This document shows, piece by piece, positions 23,180 to 23,208 of a DNA stretch of 23,208 nucleotides; positions within the stretch are counted from its first letter, which is position 1, and every line of letters starts with the position of its first letter. Source of the DNA: Thermodesulfobacteriota bacterium (lineage in GTDB: Bacteria; Desulfobacterota; BSN033; UBA1163); NCBI GenBank assembly GCA_030024065.1, contig JASEIE010000017.1:1-23208 (forward strand), given 5' to 3'. The notes below the pieces were generated by a model. That model saw only the letters and a list, made by a program, of their open reading frames with translations. It had not been told where the DNA came from and ran no database searches. The position numbers were made by a program, and so were the translations under genes.

Positions 23180-23208
23180 TAGACCCTTTACGGTTCTATT
23201 CGAAGACC

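Overview
The window is a mid-GC bacterial chromosome segment, most likely from an uncultured Gram-negative. The exported solute-binding proteins have Gram-negative-type signal peptides and the gene mix resembles Deltaproteobacteria-like or related environmental lineages; that placement is a weak inference. Apart from an insertion-sequence end at the far left, every credible gene lies on the minus strand, so the region reads leftward as one long array, usually with strong Shine-Dalgarno sites and short gaps.

Three gene families are reiterated. (1) TctC/Bug-type periplasmic solute-binding proteins (SBPs) of tripartite tricarboxylate transporters: four near-complete copies (2895, 7366, 18834, 21282) and two fragments (318, 22469). 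(2) MmgE/PrpD-family proteins (2-methylcitrate dehydratase, cis-aconitate decarboxylase and iminodisuccinate epimerase relatives): five intact (5947, 8522, 10028, 12842, 17377), one decayed copy (1451-2152) and one short tail remnant (5822). (3) CapA-like metallophosphoesterase-fold proteins: three intact (4344, 14315, 19992) and one broken (2254). Between them sit single genes for an isochorismatase-fold hydrolase (722), a class III CoA-transferase (11515) and a LeuC/LeuD-like hydro-lyase pair (16017, 15430).

From right to left, in transcription order: a fragment of a major facilitator superfamily (MFS) transporter fused to an SBP tail; SBP; a pair of GC-rich hairpins; CapA; SBP; MmgE; LeuC-like; LeuD-like; CapA (ATGA overlap with LeuD); MmgE; CoA-transferase; MmgE; MmgE; SBP with a frameshifted signal peptide; PrpD-like; an IS3 remnant with an MmgE tail; CapA; SBP; broken CapA; broken MmgE; isochorismatase; an SBP cut by an ISAzo13-type insertion sequence. 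Both edges are decaying while the core is intact.

The most economical reading is a polycarboxylate scavenging and catabolism region: SBPs bind di- or tricarboxylates outside the inner membrane; MmgE/PrpD and LeuCD-like enzymes dehydrate, hydrate, epimerise or decarboxylate them; the CoA-transferase activates a product. The role of the soluble CapA-like proteins is unknown, and their repeated linkage to SBP and MmgE genes is the least explained feature. No TctA/TctB membrane subunits, regulators, tRNAs, rRNAs or CRISPR arrays were seen.
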